Below, piece by piece: positions 11,344 to 24,080 of a DNA stretch of 64,000 nt. How positions within the stretch are numbered: the first letter of the stretch is position 1; the number at the start of each line of letters is the position of its first letter. The notes beneath the pieces are model-generated. The model saw only the letters and a program-made list of their open reading frames with translations. It had not been told where the DNA came from and did not search any database. A program made the translations under genes and the position numbers. Origin of the DNA: Dichotomocladium elegans (Eukaryota > Mucoromycota > Mucoromycetes > Mucorales > Lichtheimiaceae); contig JAIXMN010000024.1 of NCBI GenBank assembly GCA_025716815.1, positions 248,001 through 312,000 on the forward strand, written 5' to 3'.

Positions 11344-11938
11344 CTCTGCTATTCGCTGTAGGGAAAGAGGGGGAGAATGGACTAGCCAAGGTTGCGGAGA
11401 CGTGTATTCCCCCAACCTGCTCCCCCTTTGGGTTCTGAGCACCCCCCAACCTCTTCTCCCAACGCTCTTTGCCCCCAACTCCCATATAATTTTTTTTTCA
11501 ATTAGTTCCGACACGAGATCTTCACCCTGCGTGGGACCTTTCGCTGCCAGTGAATCACTAAAGCTGCTGCTGCCATAGGAAAGGAATTCTCTTCAAACAG
11601 CAACCTCGTGATATGTACTCTATACCTGTATATATGAGAAAGGTATGTGAGAAAGATTGCGTATCTGAGAGGTACGTGCGACCTAAATAGCCGTTCTCTC
11701 GAAGGGGATGTATGCTCATGTTTTCTTAGCAGGAGAACGATTTATACAGCCTGCTCTTGGACGGGTCCATAGTTCATAACAGGATGTTTCTGCTATGCCT
11801 AAGATAATAATAAAGGGCTGCTTCAAATTCATGCGAAATGTTTTTTTTTCGCACAGAATTCTAACGCCCTCCCCTTCCATAATTTTTTTTCTCTTTTTTG
11901 TCGACTCGTCCTAGTCAGTAAATTGACCTTTTCATTCA
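11344..11938. other. Divergent promoter region, eL38 / DDX42
   Basis: The 595 bp between the two start codons. The part next to eL38 holds a spliced 5' untranslated exon, as a pyrimidine-rich CTACAG acceptor precedes its ATG by 12 bp. The centre has CT-rich tracts on both strands. No additional coding region was seen. Confidence 0.6.
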
Positions 11939-14605
11939 ATGTCCACAAAGAAATTCAACTTTGGCTTTCCCACGGCGAACAAAAAAAAAGACGAACCCAA
12001 ACGAAAGCTGGGAGATGGCTCTGATGATGAGCGCGATACACGGAAACGAGTGCGATCTACTGTTATTGCTGCTGATGACGAAGATGATTTTCTTGCCAGT
12101 GCAGGCATCAGTACGACCATCTACCTGCTACTCTAACTGTTCTGTTAAGCTGTATTAATTATGCCTCGCAATTTGATAGAGATAACTCCAAATCCTACCA
12201 AAAAAGTCGTCGATGATGATGATGAAGAGGATCCCCTGGATGCTTTCATGGCGGACATGAACGAACAAGCCAAGAGCACAAAGACTGAAATCAAGGCAGG
12301 CTGATAATCATTGAGTCTAGCGTACATCATTTAACAGCAACGGATAGGCACAAAGGGACGATCTCGAAGAAGAGGACGAGATTGAGAGCTATGTGAGACA
12401 CATGAAGGAGAAAGGTATTACGGTTGGCAAGCCCAATGACAGCCAGGCAATTGCCCAGCAACGCGATGAGGTATTACTCTTTGCGAAGAGACTCGTATAC
12501 TGTATTTCGTGGGCGGTGTGAGTTGATCCAAGTCATAGGATGTAAACTCGGATGACGAAGTGTACGCTACTGCTGCGGCTTTGGACAATGATTCGGATGA
12601 CGGAGAGAGCGGACCAGTGAAACGCGAGATCGAGCCCTTGGCGCGCATCAACCATGATGAGATCCAATACCCCGACATTGAAAAATACTTTTATAATGAA
12701 CATGCAGAGATTGGCGCGCTCACTTCAGAACAAGTATCCGAGATCAGGCGCGAGCTTGGCCTTCACGTGTCTGGTTTCGACCCGCCCAAGCCCTGTATCT
12801 CATTTGCCCACTTTGGTTTTGACGATAAGATTATGGGAGCTATTATCAAGGCAGGATACACCGAGCCTTCAGCAATCCAGAAACAAGCTGTTCCGGTTGC
12901 ATTAGAAGGACGAGATATCATTGGAATTGCAAAGACTGGCTCAGGAAAGACGGCAGCATTCGTCTTGCCGATGCTTGTCCATATTATGGATCAAGAGGAG
13001 CTTAAGAAGGGCGACGGACCCATCGGGCTAATTCTCGCACCGACGCGGGAATTAGCGGTTCAGATCTATTCAGAAACAAAGAAATTTGCGAAAGCGTATG
13101 GGCTTACTGTAGCTGCTGTATATGGTGGAGCCTCCAAAATGGATCAGTTCAAGCAGCTTCGCAGCGGCAAAGTCGAGATATTGGTAGCCACCCCTGGCCG
13201 TCTGATTGACATGATCAAAATGAAGGCCACCAACCTCACACGTGTAAGTTACTTGGTGCTCGATGAGGCGGATCGCATGTTCGACCTTGGCTTTGGTAAG
13301 TGGGCGAAACGCACGTTGACAGTCTGATGCGCGAATGCTCATAAGCGCCATGCATCTAGAGCCCCAGGTCCGTTCAATTTGCGACAATATTAGACCAGAC
13401 AGACAAGGTAAATTTGATTGCTGCTGTATCTACTCTTCCACTGAATATATATTGCTGCCTCCTGAAATAGCCTTACTTTTTAGTGCGACATTTCCTAAAC
13501 GAGTGGAGAGTCTTGCTCGGGAAGTAACGGACGATCCCATCCGGATTAGCGTTGGAACGACTGGACAGGCGAACGAGGACATTACTCAAGTAATCACCAT
13601 ATTTGAGGATGAGCTGATGAAATGGGATTGGCTGATGCAACGGCTTCCTGGGTTCTGCGCTGGTATGTACGCGTTTGTATCTTGACATCAAACCGCAAAT
13701 TGGATATCAACATTAGCCAATCACTTTAGAGGGAAACGTCATTATATTCGTGTCACGAAAAGGGGCAGTGGATGTTCTTGCATCAAACCTCAATGAATCT
13801 GGATTTGACTGCAAGTACTCGATCATGTAGATCTATGCAGAGAAGCGCCAGTTTTTCATAACATATTGATTCATAATAGGCGGCGCTCTCCACGGCGATC
13901 TAATGCAATACGAGCGTGAAAAGGTTCTTCGTGATTTTAGAGCAAACAAGTTCACGGTCCTTGTCGCTACGGATGTCGCTGCACGAGGTCTGGATATCAA
14001 GAGCGTCAAGAATGTCGTCAATTACGATATCGCTCGAGATATTGACTCTCACGTTCATCGCATCGGCCGAACTGGCCGTGCTGGCGAGAAGGGCACAGCG
14101 TATACTCTGATGACAAAGAAAGACGATCGATTCGCTGGGGACCTGGTCAGAAACCTCGAAAGTTCGGGGCAACCCGTGTCCATGGATCTGATGAACCTGG
14201 CTATGTCCAATCCTCGATTCAGAAGCTCACGGACGCGCGGTGGTCGTGGGAGAGGCCGTGGACTGGGCAGTCGTGGGCGTGGTAGAGGCCGGGATGGAAG
14301 GTTCCATGGTAAGGAACACCAACAGACATAGGAATGCGCAATGAAGACGACTTATTATCTGTATAGGAAGAGGTGAACACGGTATGACAGGTGCCAATGC
14401 AGAACCCCTCCCATCTAGAAACAGTGGAATGAGATCCTCGTCGTTTGCACCCATGAATTTCCGACGAGCCACGACAGACGAGGCAGGTGCACAGGGATTG
14501 AGCACAGTTTCAGGATCCCAGCAGCATCATAACCAGTACAAACAGCAGCAGCAACAACACCCCCATGTTCATCAACACGGAAATCGTGCAAGCCGATGGC
14601 GATAA
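11939..14605 (+). CDS. DDX42: DDX42-type DEAD-box RNA helicase
   Basis: Nine exons: 11939..12110, 12180..12295, 12348..12470, 12539..13295, 13360..13407, 13471..13662, 13730..13810, 13880..14308, 14367..14605 (718 aa). DDX42/SF3b125 helicases act with the U2 snRNP component SF3B1. Helicase motifs are complete: FAHFGFDDKIMGAI (Q-motif region), IGIAKTGSGKTAAF (I), PTRELAVQ (Ia), TPGRLID (Ib), VLDEADRMFD (II), LLFSATFPKRV (III), VIIFVSRKGAV (IV), DVAARGLDIKSV (V) and HRIGRTGRAGEKG (VI). DDX42-specific features are the acidic N-terminus with EDPLDAFMADMNEQAK and the NFYNEH-like YFYNEHAEI. An RGG-rich tract and a Gln/His-rich tail end the protein. Two introns need GC donors: 12296-12347 (AAG|GCAGGC) and 13811-13879 (T|GCAAGT, giving DCGALHGDL). 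Confidence 0.93.
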
Positions 14606-17123
14606 TCGATGACGATAGGGGCCTCTAATAACTGTATCTACAAGAGCCATCAGTTCTTCTCTTTTTTATGCACTTTCAACTTAGTCTTGACTATCTAACC
14701 TACTTAACTTTTGGTCTTGCAATGGTACAAACCAAATACTAGCTGTTTAATAAAGAAAAAAATGTGTAATCTTGTAAACGATTCTTGGAGTGTAAGCAAA
14801 TAATGACTATCATAGGTGTATTGTAATGCACACATTCGGGTCTATATATCCAATGCAAATTACTTTCTTCAGCCAGGAGTCACGATCAAGTTAAAGTTAA
14901 GGTTTACCTTGAACATATTATAAAAAAAAAGTCTTCTGAAACGTCTTACAGATAGACTGTTTTTAGCATATGAGGGAGAAAAGAGGATACCTATACAGTA
15001 CTCCATACCGTAAATATCGTTCATCACCTCAAAAGCTAGTGGCAAAATCATATCACTATTGTGCTATGTATCGAGCGTGCCAGGTAAGAGAATTTTTTCT
15101 ATCTTCTTCCCCTTCCTCCCCCCGTGTGTACATGTGTGTGTGCGTATTCAAGCACATGCATGCATTTAGTTATATTTGGATAGGTCTCCCAACCGATCGT
15201 TGCACCAAAACACAGACTTCTCAGTGCACACCCAAATTCTGCAATTTGTTGTGCGTACGTCGGAATTATGCTTGTGAGCAAAACGATTCGTTGGTATACC
15301 CTCTGTGCAGCAGTAACAGTACATGACAGCAGAAGACTGAAAGAAGAGCCATGCAGCAACTCATGGCAATATGTAAATGAACTCTGTGGGAGCCGGTAGG
15401 CATGGTTTCATTACTACGGTATCCAATGGCCATCATTTGATAGAGTCACTGTTGCTTAAAAAAAGCGCAAAGATATACGCAGATCTCTTCAATAGAGAAT
15501 TAATAAACATCCTCATGTGATATGAACTTGGGGATGAACTTCCACCCTCAAATAAAAAAAAAAAAAGAAAACACAAAAAAAAAACAGTTTGGCGTAGTCA
15601 ACGCCAACTACATATTGGTTAAGCCTGCACTTGAATACAATCTAAATGAACGCGATATGTACGTAAAAGCAAGCTAACACTCTTAGCAGTTCCCTCCTCT
15701 CCCTACCGACTGCCGAGGGGCTTGCCATTGTAACTCGGAGGAGGGATTTCAGGAGAATGAGAATCAAATTATTGCGAAATCAAGACTTTGTTGCAGAGAA
15801 AAAGAAGGGGTCAGTCGAATATATAATACAGTACGTACGTACACACCTAAGCATAGAAGGTGGACGTCACGTGTATCTTTTCCGATCACAGGAGGCGAAG
15901 AGGGATCGACTGTAATAAAACCAAGTGATACGAACATCCAGGTGATGCAAGAGCCAACATTCGTTACGTTGTTGCCATCCCATAGGCTTGCTTTGTCCCA
16001 CCCAACTTAATTTTGTGCTTCAGTAATCGGTGAAAAAAAAATGCATGGAGTGGTCGAGAGATAAATAAAAAGAAATCAGAAAATAGAAACTAGGAGTCTA
16101 CAGAGCGCAGACCGAACGTGTTGTAAAGCAACGAACGAGAAGAACTTTGTTTTCCTATTTGTTCTTGACCTTGCGCATTCTTCGCTCTCAATCGACTTGC
16201 ACTGCTGTTTTGATTGGAAGGTGAGAGATGGAATATCTGCATAAGCTGAATTGAGAATTCCAGGAGTCCGGAGCGACAAGGAAGCAAGAGTAGGTTGGAA
16301 ATAGTACAATGACAGCGGGGACAACAGAGGGATGTACGGGAGGGGGCTTGGGGAGACGAGAGTGTTCACGTTAAAGAGATCCTCAATTTTTAATCTTTTA
16401 ATTAATCAGCTCCTAAAACTGACTTTTTTGACAGCATCCTTACTACAGTACACTTATTTGACATCGTCTCTTCTTCTAGGGCAATACGAAGATAGATCCA
16501 AAAATATATGCAACGAATGACTAGTTGCATCGACTGAGTGATCCTGTATGTGCTGTGTATATATCCTTTAGTGCGGAATCCCTCGCTTTTCTTCTTTTCC
16601 GGAGATTTATCAGTGCAAAAACGTCGTATGATAACATATGTTCCTGAATAAAAAGCGATGGCATACTAACTTCTGCATTGTCTATTGTTTTAGGGGAACA
16701 GTGGTCGTAGTTGGCATACCTTTTTGTTTCTGTTTTCCTGTTTTTCTCGTTCCTTCTTTTCCTCCCAAAGAAACATTGTCTCCTAGATATAAACTGCTGT
16801 CCATCCCCCCAAAAATAAAATATGATTCAGAGCCGATTCCCGAAGATGGAACCCCGCTTAAAAAGGTAGACAAGGAGATGGTTTTGTTATGGCGGAAGGG
16901 GGGAGTTGCGCGAAAGCGATCGAGATTTTCGGCCGCTATATTTGCACACAACTTCTATGACGCCTGCATGGTATGGTGGCACCGAACGGCCCATCGTATC
17001 CTGCGAAGATATATAAAGACAAGCTGTATTTAATAACCCAATTCTCCCTCCCTCCTTTCACCAACCAAGCATATCACAACAGTTGCCTTTCTTTTCCTTT
17101 AACACGCAAAACACATTTACATT
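14606..17123. other. Long intergenic region with 3' UTR and promoter sequence
   Basis: About 2.5 kb without a supported gene. It contains A-rich and CT-rich tracts, many in-frame stops in all frames, and a TATA-like element near the downstream gene. No tRNA-like fold, transposase remnant or conserved protein segment was recognised. Confidence 0.6.
17009..17017 (+). promoter_or_regulatory. TATA-box-like element upstream of the Nudix gene
   Basis: ATATATAAA lies about 110 bp before the ATG at 17124, followed by a CT-rich leader ending in an A-rich stretch. Position and sequence fit a core promoter; no experimental support is implied. Confidence 0.45.
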
Positions 17124-18395
17124 ATGGCACCACGCTTTGACTCGCTTCTCCAGGTGATCGCACACGCTGACAAGTTTCCTCACGAGTTTGATCCAAAAAA
17201 CCCAGACGAAGTTCACCACACCATTCCCTTCCGACTTGGTCCACTTATTGTCGGGCGAGTGCTACCAAGCACGCTGCCAGCGCTGATTTTCTACAACCAG
17301 GCCCAGGCCCGTCCCCCTTTTGAGATCGTTGAGGGCTCATACATTGCGTTTTCTTCGTGGGTCGATGACTTTGATAAACGAACCAAGGTCATGAAGGATC
17401 TCTTGGACACATGGCGCGCCAACAACACCTTCCGTGTTCTTGCTGGTAAAGAAGAAACAACATAGATTCAAATGACCTAAGAGATGACTGACTTTGTCTT
17501 TTTTTGGGGGGGATGGCTATTGCTAGGATGGAGGAATGAGCAGTTCCCCGTTTTCGGTAACCAGAGTCGTCCAGACAATGTCTCCTTTGTCATTGAGCGT
17601 GCAGGCACACCGCTCTTTGGTATCTCACAATTTGGCGCGCATCTCAATGCGTATGTCCGTGACCCTGTCGACGGCTCTATCAAACTCTGGGTCGCAAGGC
17701 GTAGCTTGGCAAAGCAAACATGGCCAGGACTGCTGGATAACTGTGTACGTTTTCATGTGCTATCCCGCCCCTCCCTCCCCCCTCATGACAATAAACGCCC
17801 TCGACATCCGCCCCCTAACCTTGTGCACTTGAACACCTTTAGGTTGCGGGTGGCGTCGCATTCAACCAATCCACAAAGGAGACGATTGTACGCGAATGTG
17901 ATGAAGAAGCGAGTATCCCGGAATATATCGCGAGGCAAGCACGGAGCACGGGCGTTGTCACCTATTTTACCTACACCGACCACGGCCTCGTGCCAGAAAC
18001 TCAGTATACGTTTGATCTTGAGCTTCCCGCTCACGTCAGGCCAGTTCCGCAGGACGGAGAGGTCGAATGCTTCTATCTCTGGCCCATTGAGAAGGTAGAA
18101 AAAAAAATACTTCACAAAGCCTGTGGCTGTGCGCTCATTTTTCACGTGACCATAGGTGAAAGAAACCTTGCTCAATGATGAATGGAAGCCTAATTCGGCA
18201 TTAGGTGTGTTTTTACGATGAGCAGAGCAAATCAGGTCACTTCCTTGCTAACTTGGCTATTTTCTAGTCACTATTGATTTTCTCATGAGACACTCCATTA
18301 TCAATGCGGATACGGAGCCTGACTATGTCGACATCACTTATCGGCTCCACCGCAAGCTCGAATTCCCCACGCCTCACAAGGTGATGTCGAAATAA
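17124..18395 (+). CDS. DUF4743-Nudix hydrolase (thiamin diphosphate damage-control type)
   Basis: Exons 17124..17445, 17527..17744, 17843..18094, 18156..18204, 18268..18395 give 322 aa. The N-terminal half is the DUF4743 module found next to this Nudix type (FRLGPLIVGRVLPSTLPAL, FGISQFGAHLNAYV). The Nudix box follows at about residues 181-203: GGVAFNQSTKETIVRECDEE, with REcDEE matching the metal-binding REUXEE core. The tail has TYFTYTDHGLVPETQYTFDL and ends near TPHKVMSK. Related proteins (yeast YJR142W, plant Nudix20/24, N-terminus of fission yeast Tnr3) hydrolyse oxidised thiamin diphosphate, preventing damaged cofactor from poisoning enzymes. No thiamin pyrophosphokinase domain is fused here. 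Substrate assignment rests on family knowledge. Confidence 0.88.
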
Positions 18396-18743
18396 CGAGG
18401 GATGGCTGGTTCCTTTCGCAATGGTTCTTCAAGGTTATCCATCACTATGCCTTTTTCTTGTAGTAAATGATACTGTTATACCCATCTCTCTTTCTCTGCC
18501 GCCTTTTTTTTTTGCTTGATTTGGCTCATGTCGCACACCCGTCCCGTTTGAAATGACTTATAAAGCGTCCGGTGGCGGAGCAATCTCGCAGACGCCTCTC
18601 CCTCAATCTTCCCTTTTGTGTGTGTGTGTGTGTGTGTGTGAAGTAACACCAGTCTCTCCCACCCTATTTATCATATAGCGAAAGACCTTCAGCTCCAGCA
18701 CGGTTTATTTTTTTTTTCCTCTCGCACTCCCCAAAACCCCCCA
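18396..18743. other. Intergenic spacer with (TG)n microsatellite
   Basis: 348 bp between the Nudix and CNH genes. It contains a (TG)12 tract at 18617-18640, T-rich runs and a CT-rich leader immediately before the next ATG. Nothing else was seen. Confidence 0.7.
18617..18640. repeat. (TG)n dinucleotide repeat
   Basis: Twelve consecutive TG units, about 100 bp upstream of the CNH gene. Confidence 0.95.
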
Positions 18744-20648
18744 ATGACACTCAATGAGTGTGGCGCCTCAGGCGAAATAACCTTAATTAACGAGCCCCCA
18801 CCACAATATAATCAGCTCGAAAGATCCTCGCCGCCATTTTCAGGGGATTCCCGGTCGCCGCCACCATTGAGTGCATCTGAGGAGCATCAGGCCGATGTAT
18901 GTTCTATGTCATACTGTGCATGTACCATGAGGGATATAGAGAAAGCGTGAAAAATGATTGACGTTAGCGTTGCTCTCATACATGACACACACGCAACATA
19001 TTTACACCCTCCCCTGGGCAATGCCTGACAGCCCATCAGCCGAGCGACATCGCAGCTCGATCTTTGCATACTTGTGTCCGAAACGGTGCAGCGATGGTCA
19101 CCTGCAGGCACTGGAGCAGGGCCTTACGAATCATGTTGTGTGTTGGACGACCGGTTCGTCCTTACCGGCCATATATCGCGGGGAGTTGAGGTGACGGACA
19201 TGCGGCAGCGAACTCGATCGACGACGATTTTGTGGACGCGAGTCCGACAGATGGCGGTTATCAAGTCAGCGAGGTTGATCTTGATGATTGCTGGGCGGAA
19301 TAGGCGGGTACGATGCTATTCCCTCGATGCCATCCTGCGTTTGTGTTACGCGATATTCCGCATCGATTGGAGCACCCGCTCTGAGCCAGAGTACGATGTT
19401 CCCAAGCTGGAAGACTGGCGCCGCATGGTTCTTTCCCAAACCGGTAGAGGCCATATGGAGGCTGAAGGGATTGATCGCTGTAATGAGCAGCCACAGAACT
19501 TGCGCGGGAATAGTGGTCTCGTTCTGGTAGGCACATTGCTTGGCCAGAAGCACCACTATATCTGTGATCGGATCGTCCTGCAAGACTTCTGCTACAAGTT
19601 CCAGGATACTAAAGACTCTATCAAAATGTCTGTCTATGAGACAGCTTCTTTTGTATTCGTGTCCGTCATGCAAAAAGATAAATTATCTCTGTGGCAACTC
19701 AAGCGGGGAACGAGCAACCCGCGACTGCTGAGCCAACCTTTTACCCGCTTCAACGATTACTGGATCCCCCAAGAACCGCGCTGGGTCTCTTTCGCCGACG
19801 ATCGTTCCACGCTCCGCTTCATTCTTGCCGTGTTTCCTGCAGAAGCGACCGCCATTGGCATCAAAAACAGCAAGGTTCACGCAGTCCCGGTCGACAAACT
19901 CACTGCACTGTATCAATCGACGTCGCGCCGATTACAGTACGAATCCAATGCTGCTGCTGCTGCCGCTGCTGCCGCAGTCGCGAATCATGCCACGAAAAAA
20001 AAACTATCATCCAGCCAACGCTTGCGTGCATTGTCTATCCCGCCACAATCAGAACAACGGCAACGCCTAAGGCAACGACAGAGCTCACACACGATCTCAC
20101 AATCTGTGTCGTTTCCTGAACTCCCGATTGATACCACTCTCGCAGCAATGGAGTGGACATCCTTGATCCAACTGCCATTTTACCCAACCATCCAACCAAG
20201 TACCCTCACCGAAGATTATTCGATCCCACCCACCTACAACACGGTAGTCACCAGCTCTCCCCACATGGCTGCTGACCCTGTCGCTCTCACATCCACCGCA
20301 TCCCCGCAGCTGTTTTTTGCTACCCTAGGCCGCCAGAGCTACATCATTGACTTGTCCGGACGGTTATTCACTACCCAGGTATATGTGTGGACTCACGAGC
20401 CTCAGCATATAGAATTCATCGAGCTAGATGATTGGTGTGTTGTTGGCTTCAGCCGCAACTGCGTCGAGCTGCTGCGGCTCAAGACAGCCGAGCAAGTCCA
20501 TCGGATCATGAACGGCGTCGCCATCAGCTATCTTGGACGATGGGAAAGTGATACCAAGAGCAAGGTGGCACGTGCAGTCTGCTGGAGCTGCACCACCCCG
20601 CAAGATGTTACTCAGATCTACATGCTCCAGCCTCGGAGCCAGGTCTGA
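18744..20648 (+). CDS. Stand-alone CNH (citron-homology) domain protein
   Basis: Two exons, 18744..18896 and 19032..20648, 589 aa. The first encodes a Pro/Ser-rich leader. The second encodes a beta-propeller-like CNH region: ATSQLDLCILVSETVQRW, SCCVLDDRFVLTGHISRGVE, WTRVRQMAVIKSARLILMIA, RVRCYSLDAILRL and later ETASFVFVSVMQKDKLSLWQ, GRQSYIIDLSGRL and HIEFIELDDWCVVGFSRNCV. CNH domains usually close larger proteins such as the RhoGEF Rom2, citron kinase or vacuolar tethering subunits, where they bind small GTPases. Here no GEF, PH or kinase domain is present, and an Ala-run followed by a basic low-complexity stretch interrupts the domain. Function is unknown; a Rho/Rab-linked role is inferred from the domain only. 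Confidence 0.78.
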
Positions 20649-22070
20649 TAATGATAATAAAATATTTTTCTGGGGGATCTCATGGAACCCGTCTCCTCGT
20701 CCTCCTCCAGTCCCTTAACTTCCACAAGAGCAAATTTTTCACGACGATAGCTATCATGCTGTAAATGAGTGTGACCGCAGCAGCAGCAGCAGCCGATCTC
20801 CCAGAATCTATGTATGTTGTTCTTGATGAGGAATCGTGGCTTTCTTCGATCCCTACATATCTTGCAATAGCAGCTCAGAGCTCAGTTGCTGCTACGCACG
20901 CATACATTCGCAAGAAAGAAATAGGCATATAGTCATTGCATACAATAGCTTAGAAATGCTCTTATTCAACAAGGTTTTGCATACATCGTTCGCGGCAACA
21001 TACGTTGCAGCACTTTAGGAATACAATATGTACGTACAGACTTGTCCGTTCGGTACAACATGTATAAAAGAAGAAACCCTGTCAGCAGTGACAAGAAACG
21101 TTGGATGCAAGGATCACTCGCTTATGTATTTTCGAATGAAGAGCGCACGGTGTGAGCTATATTAGAATGTGTTATTCATCCTTTTTGTCCCATGTAGAGA
21201 ATCGTACAATATCAAACTACTGCTTCGAAGACGTGGCAGACAGACCTAAAGTATCCCAGAAGTACGTTTTCTCGATGAATGCACAAACGAATTGGGGGAC
21301 GGAGGTGTGGTGGCACACTTCCAGATCGCAGACAAGCAGAGTGATTGCAAAAGGTTGACTCTTCCTTTTTGCTTTTCTTGATGAGACTGGACTCCAGGTC
21401 GGGATAAATATAGTAATACGATATTGGTCCCAAAAAGAGACTTCTGTACATATGTACGTAGTGCCTAAAAAGATATGGAAAAGGGTGCAGGACGACCAGT
21501 GAATGGCCACATGACATCGAGCTTCTTTGTGCGGTAAGACAGATATCTCTTATGCGTATATTCATCTATTCATAACTGGCAATACGTCTGTGCTTAAACA
21601 TGTACGCATAAATCGATTATACAACCCCCCCCTTCTTGATAAATCATGGAAAAGAACACATCAAAGGGCACATATATACTGTACCGAATTCTTCAGATGA
21701 CTATGTACTATATGCATGGCCGTTTTTCCTTTCTCCCGTTTTCCTCACCTTTTCCTATTGCTCTCGCCGACGAATCTTGCTGACCATCCGCATCTGTTGA
21801 GAACATACCTTTCTGTTCCATCGCTCCACCGTCACCACATACTCCTTCTAATGTATATATATATAGATAGTGACGTTGTTTGCTGGTTTCAGTACATCAC
21901 AATCCAAGCACGCGAGATTCTTTTTATGAAACTTTTTTATATTTTATTTTTGAAAAAAGGTAATGATTATTTTTAGCTACTTCGATTAGGATAGGTTTGG
22001 CTGTCAGAAAAAAAAAAGCGTGGGTGGGGTGGGAGAATAGGTGTATGTGTCGGATGTTGAGGGAAGAAAT
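20649..22070. other. Intergenic region between convergent genes
   Basis: About 1.4 kb between the CNH gene and the ubiquitin protease, both ending into it. It holds a short CAG/GCA run near 20778, AT-rich stretches and a small TA repeat near 21855. No conserved reading frame was recognised. Confidence 0.6.
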
Positions 22071-24080
22071 CTATACGCTAATGACATGGGTACTCGGTCG
22101 TCTCCGGTCGTTCCAACGCTCGATGGACCGTCTTTTTAAGCAAGTCCCAAGAATAGGCTGGGTTTGTGGTGAAGAAGGCATCGCCGGCTTGGTGGACAGA
22201 GCTCCAGATGGCAGGGCTTTCAGCGTTGTATCTTTTCTAGAAAACTGATCGGGTATGGTGGGGTGAGGATTTTCGTCCTCTCCTGCGATCTGTTCATACA
22301 GAAGCATATATGGATTGCTCTGCAAGACTTCATCGATCGTACAAATGTCTGTTTGCTCGTCTGAGATTCGGTACCATGTCTCCGAACCATGGAACACCAC
22401 CTTGTCATTGCGGCAATGACGGCAGTCGCACCCTTCAGCTGCGAGTCGTCGCTTGAAGGATGCAAAGTGCCCGAAGTCATGGCTCCCGTAATGAACAATC
22501 ACACCCATTAGTCGATATTGGGTCTTGACCATTTCGCTTTCGGGACTGGTAGTGCTGTTCATTGTGGAAATGGATGGCGATGAAATGGGTAAATGAGGTT
22601 GAGTATTCAGTGTTCCGTTGGTGCAATAAGGCCCAATGTCAAGATATTCCGGAAAGCTGATCTGGCATCCGTTCTTGAGGACAGCACCTGACGGGTGAAA
22701 TGTAGACCGTGATAAATGGAGACAAAGAATCTCCGGAGGCTTTGCAAACATGGCTTGCTTGCAAGACATTCTGCTCACGCTTCGCGTATTACTGCTTTCC
22801 TCGCTGAATGTCCCTGTGTTAAGACGATGTTCGAGATCTCGCCTCCGTGTTTCCATGGCAACCATTTCAGTCAAGATCTTCCGCCGTTCTTGTCGGCTGC
22901 TCGCACGTTTGGCTTGTTCTCTGAGTCCGTCGATATGAGCTGCCATGTCACTCACAGTGTCGATGATCGTGCATTTTCGACAGGTTGCATCAGACAGGTA
23001 CTCCATCGCTGTGAACTCTTGAAGACACTCATCTAACGTGGCTGCGCGCTTTTTAAAAGACCAGAGTCAGATAATGAAATACGCAACCCGATTTTCTCTC
23101 TACCAGCGTACTCTATCAGGCAGCGTCAATTGCACATTGTTGAACGAAAAGTGACGGATAGCCTCCTACACAGAAATTCCAAGCGGTCAGCTCGAGGCAA
23201 TAAAAGGACGCTGCATCGTTTCAGCAGAAAGGGTGGGTGCCTACAGTATAGCCGCACTGCATACAGGAGAGTCGGTTTGCCAACAGGCCAGTAAACGGGT
23301 TCTCGAGTCGACGACTGGCGTTGAAGGAGAGTAGTGAAGAGAATGCATGTCGACTGGACGATGAGGGATTATGTGAAATGCTATATATAATATCGCGTAG
23401 ACCGTTCGATTGCAGGGTCATCCCACGCTGTTCGACATCAATAGCGCTCGTAATCAATTGAAATAGCTCTTGAGCGTCCTGCTGGTCATGACCGCTAATC
23501 CGGCGATTATTCATAGCACTGACGATATCTGTCGGACGAAAGGCGATACGTTTAGGCAGCGGGCAGGTCAAGAGACGCAGCGTCTTGGCAAGTGAGGATG
23601 TTACCGGCCGAGAAGCTGGATCCCGCCGTTGTTGAAGATTCAAATAGGAATGGAGGCGAGGGAGTGATGATAAGACCTATATACGTTAATTCATTGTGAA
23701 AGCAAGAAAATAGATGGCTACTGCGTGGCTACCTGGAGTACCGAGTTGATATAGCATGAATTTCCAGTGTTCACCAGACCTGAGACGTGCGTGCCCCCAT
23801 CACACAGACAGAAGGAATCAGCGGGACGTGTACTGATCTCTGTTTCTCCATCAGATGACGACCATATGCCATTGCGTAAAAGTAGCTTGTGTGGCCGCAA
23901 ATACCGAGTGCACGATCGTCCCACACTGACCGCCCCTGACAGAATTGAATAGTCATGGTGGAAGGGGAAAACATGTGCTGCTAAGAGAACAATCAAAAGA
24001 CCGACAGCACCCAAAAAGAGGTGAATGAACAAGGTCAAGTCAGTCAGTAACGACTGGAGGGAGTCCAGCGTCAGCTGCAT
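22071..24080 (-). CDS. Membrane-anchored ubiquitin-specific protease (Ubp1/USP30-like)
   Basis: Exons complement(22071..23048, 23112..23165, 23245..23676, 23733..24080), 603 aa. A single hydrophobic segment near residues 15-37 (IHLFLGAVGLLIVLLAAHVF) precedes the C19 protease, the layout of yeast Ubp1 and mitochondrial USP30. The catalytic Cys box is GLVNTGNSCYINSVLQ; the zinc pair LSCMQCGYT is matched later by CRKC; HDQQDAQELFQLI follows the Cys box; the His box is MGVIVHYGSHDFGHFASF and the end of the domain is WYRISDEQ...VLQSNPYMLLYEQ. All catalytic elements are therefore present. An insertion between about residues 330 and 420 is low in complexity. A role in removing ubiquitin at a membrane (ER, mitochondria or peroxisomes) is inferred from the anchor. 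The start is the first ATG before the anchor. Confidence 0.9.

Noticed and set aside
16638..17033. 131-codon plus-strand frame before the Nudix gene
   Set aside because: Composition is promoter-like (T/C-rich, then TATA box and leader) and no domain is present.
22716..23036. Long plus-strand frames opposite the ubiquitin protease, and similar ones opposite DDX42, SKI3, MAPK and aldolase exons
   Set aside because: They are antisense shadows of conserved exons and carry no motifs of their own.
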